Below are positions 61,457 to 64,000 of a stretch of DNA of 64,000 nucleotides, piece by piece. Below the pieces are notes generated by a model. It was not told where the DNA came from, did not search any database, and saw only the letters and a list, made by a program, of their open reading frames with translations. The position numbers and the translations under genes are program-made. The DNA is from Lentinus brumalis. Lineage: Eukaryota; Basidiomycota; Agaricomycetes; Polyporales; Polyporaceae. The number at the start of each line of letters is the position of its first letter. The stretch's first letter is position 1. The stretch lies in assembly GCA_001792895.1 (NCBI GenBank), contig MARA01000009.1, forward strand, positions 1 through 64,000. Direction: 5' to 3'.

Positions 61457-64000
61457 ATGTCCGCCGTCCTTCTCCCGCACGCTCTCTTGGACCTCACTGT
61501 TGCACGCATCGCCGCACGGCTCGACGGCGCGGCATGCCACAAGATATGCAGGAGTGTCCTCTGCTCGCCGCGGAGGCACGCTCATCAATCCGTGTCGCTG
61601 GAGACTCTGACGACGCCCGAGTTTTCTCAGCATGTCCACGAAGGCGATCGTTCCCTCTACGCCAGGTCAGTTTTTACTCGTCCCGTAATCGCGGTCGATG
61701 CTGACCTCTCGGAAGACGGCAAGCTCGCCCGTCGGCCCTCGCGTCTGCAGGGCTCTTCCCTCATTCCCAAGATCGTCCAATGACCGAGTTGGAGAGGCGG
61801 ATCGCCGAACTGAAGGAAGCACCTGTTGCGGAGGTGAGTCGCGCCAAGCAGGTGGTCCTGTCTCCCTGGTCTCACTGCCTGTCCAGACCTCACAGAACCC
61901 CAGCATCCCTTCATACTCTGAAGCGGAACTTATCTCCATGTACGAAGACCTGCTCGCCATTCCCGCCGCATCCCAGCAGCAGGATCATGCTGTGCAAGTT
62001 CCCGATACACAACAAGAGCAAGACCATGCGATCGTTCGCGCAGTGTTAGAAGCACTCTACGCGCATGAAGACCCCGCCACCATCCCGTCGGATGCGCGGT
62101 CGCAGTACACAGCGGCGATTGCCAAGTTACACGAGATAATCGACGTGCTTGAGACTATCCGTGCGGAGCCGGAGGCGCCTTCGGTTGACTTGTCTGTCCT
62201 CTCAACAGAGGAGTGGGCTTCTTTAGTGCGGATCTGCGCGAAGGAGCAGGATGGGCAGGCGGCGGAGACGGTCATCGAGTTGATGCAGGTGCGTTTTCTT
62301 TGCAATCTGACTCCGTAAAATGTTCAATGTCCTTCCAGCGCTCTGGCTCCGCCATCCCCGAGGCAGCCTTGGAGACGACCGCGTCACTGTACGCGGACGT
62401 CGGTGATGTCGTGAATACCGAGCGCTTCCTTGCCAGCTTTGCTGGACCGTCTCCTTCAGAACGTCTTCGCGACCTCCACATCAAGGCGCACATACGCGCG
62501 ATTGAGCCCCGCACGTTCCCTACCCAAGCACTGTCTGTCCTGCACGACTACGAAGCCCGCGGTCTTCCCGCGCCCCAGCGCAGCTATACACGCGCCATCA
62601 CGGCCCTCCTCTCCGCCCGCTCCTCAGTCGCCGAGGCACAAGCTTGGGACCTTTTCTCGCACATGCGGTACGTCGCGCACCCCGTGCCGGACCCGTACCT
62701 CTATACGCTCATGATCACCGCATGCGGATCGCGAGTGATCGCCCCTCAACCTGCTCGTGCACTCGACCTCTTCACCGAGATGACCGTGGACAAGGGCATC
62801 GCGCCCACTGCGGCGTCATACACGGCTGCGATCTTCGCGTGTGCGATGTCTGGGGATAAGCTGTATGTAGGTGAAGCGTTCCGCCTCGCGAAGGAGATGC
62901 TGGACGGCCACCGCGACGCGTATGGGAATCATGCGCTCATTCCGGACCGCCGGACGTTCTGCGCACTTTTGGAGGGTGCGAAGCGGACTGGAGACCTGGC
63001 AAAAGTGCGCTGGATACTCGCTGAGATCGTCTCCGAGAGCCAACGCGCTGCACGTGGAGACGTCCAAGACCCGGTCGTCGTCGATGAGAGGATTATGACG
63101 CATGTGTTCCATGCTTACGCTGCCTACAAACCTCCATTCAACCGCGGGGCTGCTGTACTGGTCGAGCAGAACCACGCTGCTTCCTCTGAGTCCTCCTCTA
63201 CAGTACAGTCGACCGCAGTAACAGCATCGCAAGACGTGCCTCACGATGGGTCTCCTTCGACGTCTTCAGCAACAGAGGCAGCCCCGCAAGTTCCCGTCAC
63301 AATTGCATCGCACTTCACGTCGCTGCTGCCCCAGAGTCATGCGGAAGTCGTGGGGGAAGCCCGCGCCCTGCTGGCTAGGATCATCAACGACGCGGCACCT
63401 GATCTTCGCGGGAGCAGCCTTCATAGCCCCGAGCTCGCAGACGGCTCGATGCCACACGCGTTCCAGAAGGTCACGCTGACCGCACGTCTTCTCAACGCTT
63501 TCCTCTCCGTACACTACACTCATGCTCTGTTCGACGAGAGTGCGCAGTTATACCGCACGATCTTTGCGGAGCTCGGCGTGGAGAAGAATGCGCGGACGTA
63601 CGTCGAGGCTCTCGAGCGGGCGGCGTACGCGCGGAGAGGGGAGCGGAAGCAGGCGTTGAAGTTTGCCAGGGAGGTGTGGGAGGAGTGGTGTGGTGTGGAG
63701 GAGAAGTGGGGTAGACGGGAGGAGAACGCGATGAAGTTGGAGGCGCGTCTCATTGAGCGAGCCTACGTCGGCATGATTCGCGTGCTCTCATTGTGAGTAT
63801 CCCTTGCCGCTACTTCTCGATGTACATTGCTGACAAATTGTCTGTCGCAGAACTGGGAACACCCGCGAGGCCGTACAGCTCGTCCGGAGATTCGTTGAGC
63901 GGTATCCACCCGACACTGTGAAGCGAGCCAACCCCAAACTGGCTCTCCGCTCGACGCGCACGGTGCTTCAGGCTCCCCGCCCGGTCGTGCGACTGATGTC
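61457..64000 (+). CDS. Mitochondrial-type pentatricopeptide repeat protein (cut by window end)
   Basis: PPR proteins bind organelle RNA one base per repeat. The N-terminus (MSAVLLPHALLDLTVARIAA...) is basic and aliphatic, fitting a mitochondrial presequence. A first intron at 61671-61720 joins it to DRPMTELERRIAELKEAP. Repeats are seen as QALSVLHDYEARGLPAPQRS and AWDLFSHMRYVAHPVPD, then YTLMITACGSR, LDLFTEMTVDKGIAPTAAS, FRLAKEMLDGHRD, and LYRTIFAELGVEKNARTYV. A further exon begins TGNTREAVQLVRRFVERYPP and is open at position 64000. Function within mitochondrial RNA metabolism is inferred. Confidence 0.85.

Overview
This is a nuclear window from a filamentous basidiomycete, most likely an Agaricomycete. 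Almost every gene is broken by many 50-70 nt GT-AG introns, the DNA is GC-rich, genes are packed tightly with short shared promoters, and there are FunK1-type kinases and an OTT_1508-like deaminase-fold protein of the kind common in mushroom-forming fungi. No mitochondrial, bacterial or viral block was seen.

Region 1 (1-13,152) is a nested pair of near-identical DNA transposons. A complete copy (R, 6253-12996, plus strand) carries 22-bp terminal inverted repeats and an 8-bp target duplication, CCTATTAC. It sits in opposite orientation inside the subterminal region of a second copy of the same family (L, 13152-13005 continuing at 6252-1 on the minus strand and running off the window). This self-insertion makes a giant palindrome with arms of more than 6 kb. 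Each copy encodes one very large multi-exon protein. It joins an N-terminal Ulp1-like cysteine protease domain, a BED-like zinc finger and a transposase that looks like the P-element/THAP9 superfamily. Once one base is added back to a G run, the R gene reads as 1851 codons plus stop.

Region 2 (13.2-46.7 kb) is ordinary housekeeping DNA: NOC2, a CFEM-like secreted protein, eIF5A, a two-LIM protein, a degraded SRPK-like kinase, a RanBP2-type zinc-finger protein, CCT8, mitochondrial lipoamide dehydrogenase, a PIH1/Nop17 protein, DAHP synthase, a deaminase-fold protein, VPS10 sortilin and COQ8.

Region 3 (46.7-55.1 kb) is an accessory insert: a FunK1 pseudogene, an unknown membrane-protein ORF and a full-length FunK1 kinase. 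It is bracketed by a 0.6 kb direct duplication of the COQ8 3' end.

Region 4 (55.1-64 kb) is housekeeping again: OPI3 phospholipid methyltransferase, a SWI/SNF SWIB subunit, proteasome RPN3, RNA polymerase II RPB7 and a mitochondrial PPR protein cut by the window end.

Several conserved genes (CCT8, DAHP synthase, PIH1, LIM) and the R transposon gene each lack exactly one C or G in a homopolymer run. This looks like homopolymer under-calling in the assembly rather than real mutation, so frameshifts here should be read with caution.
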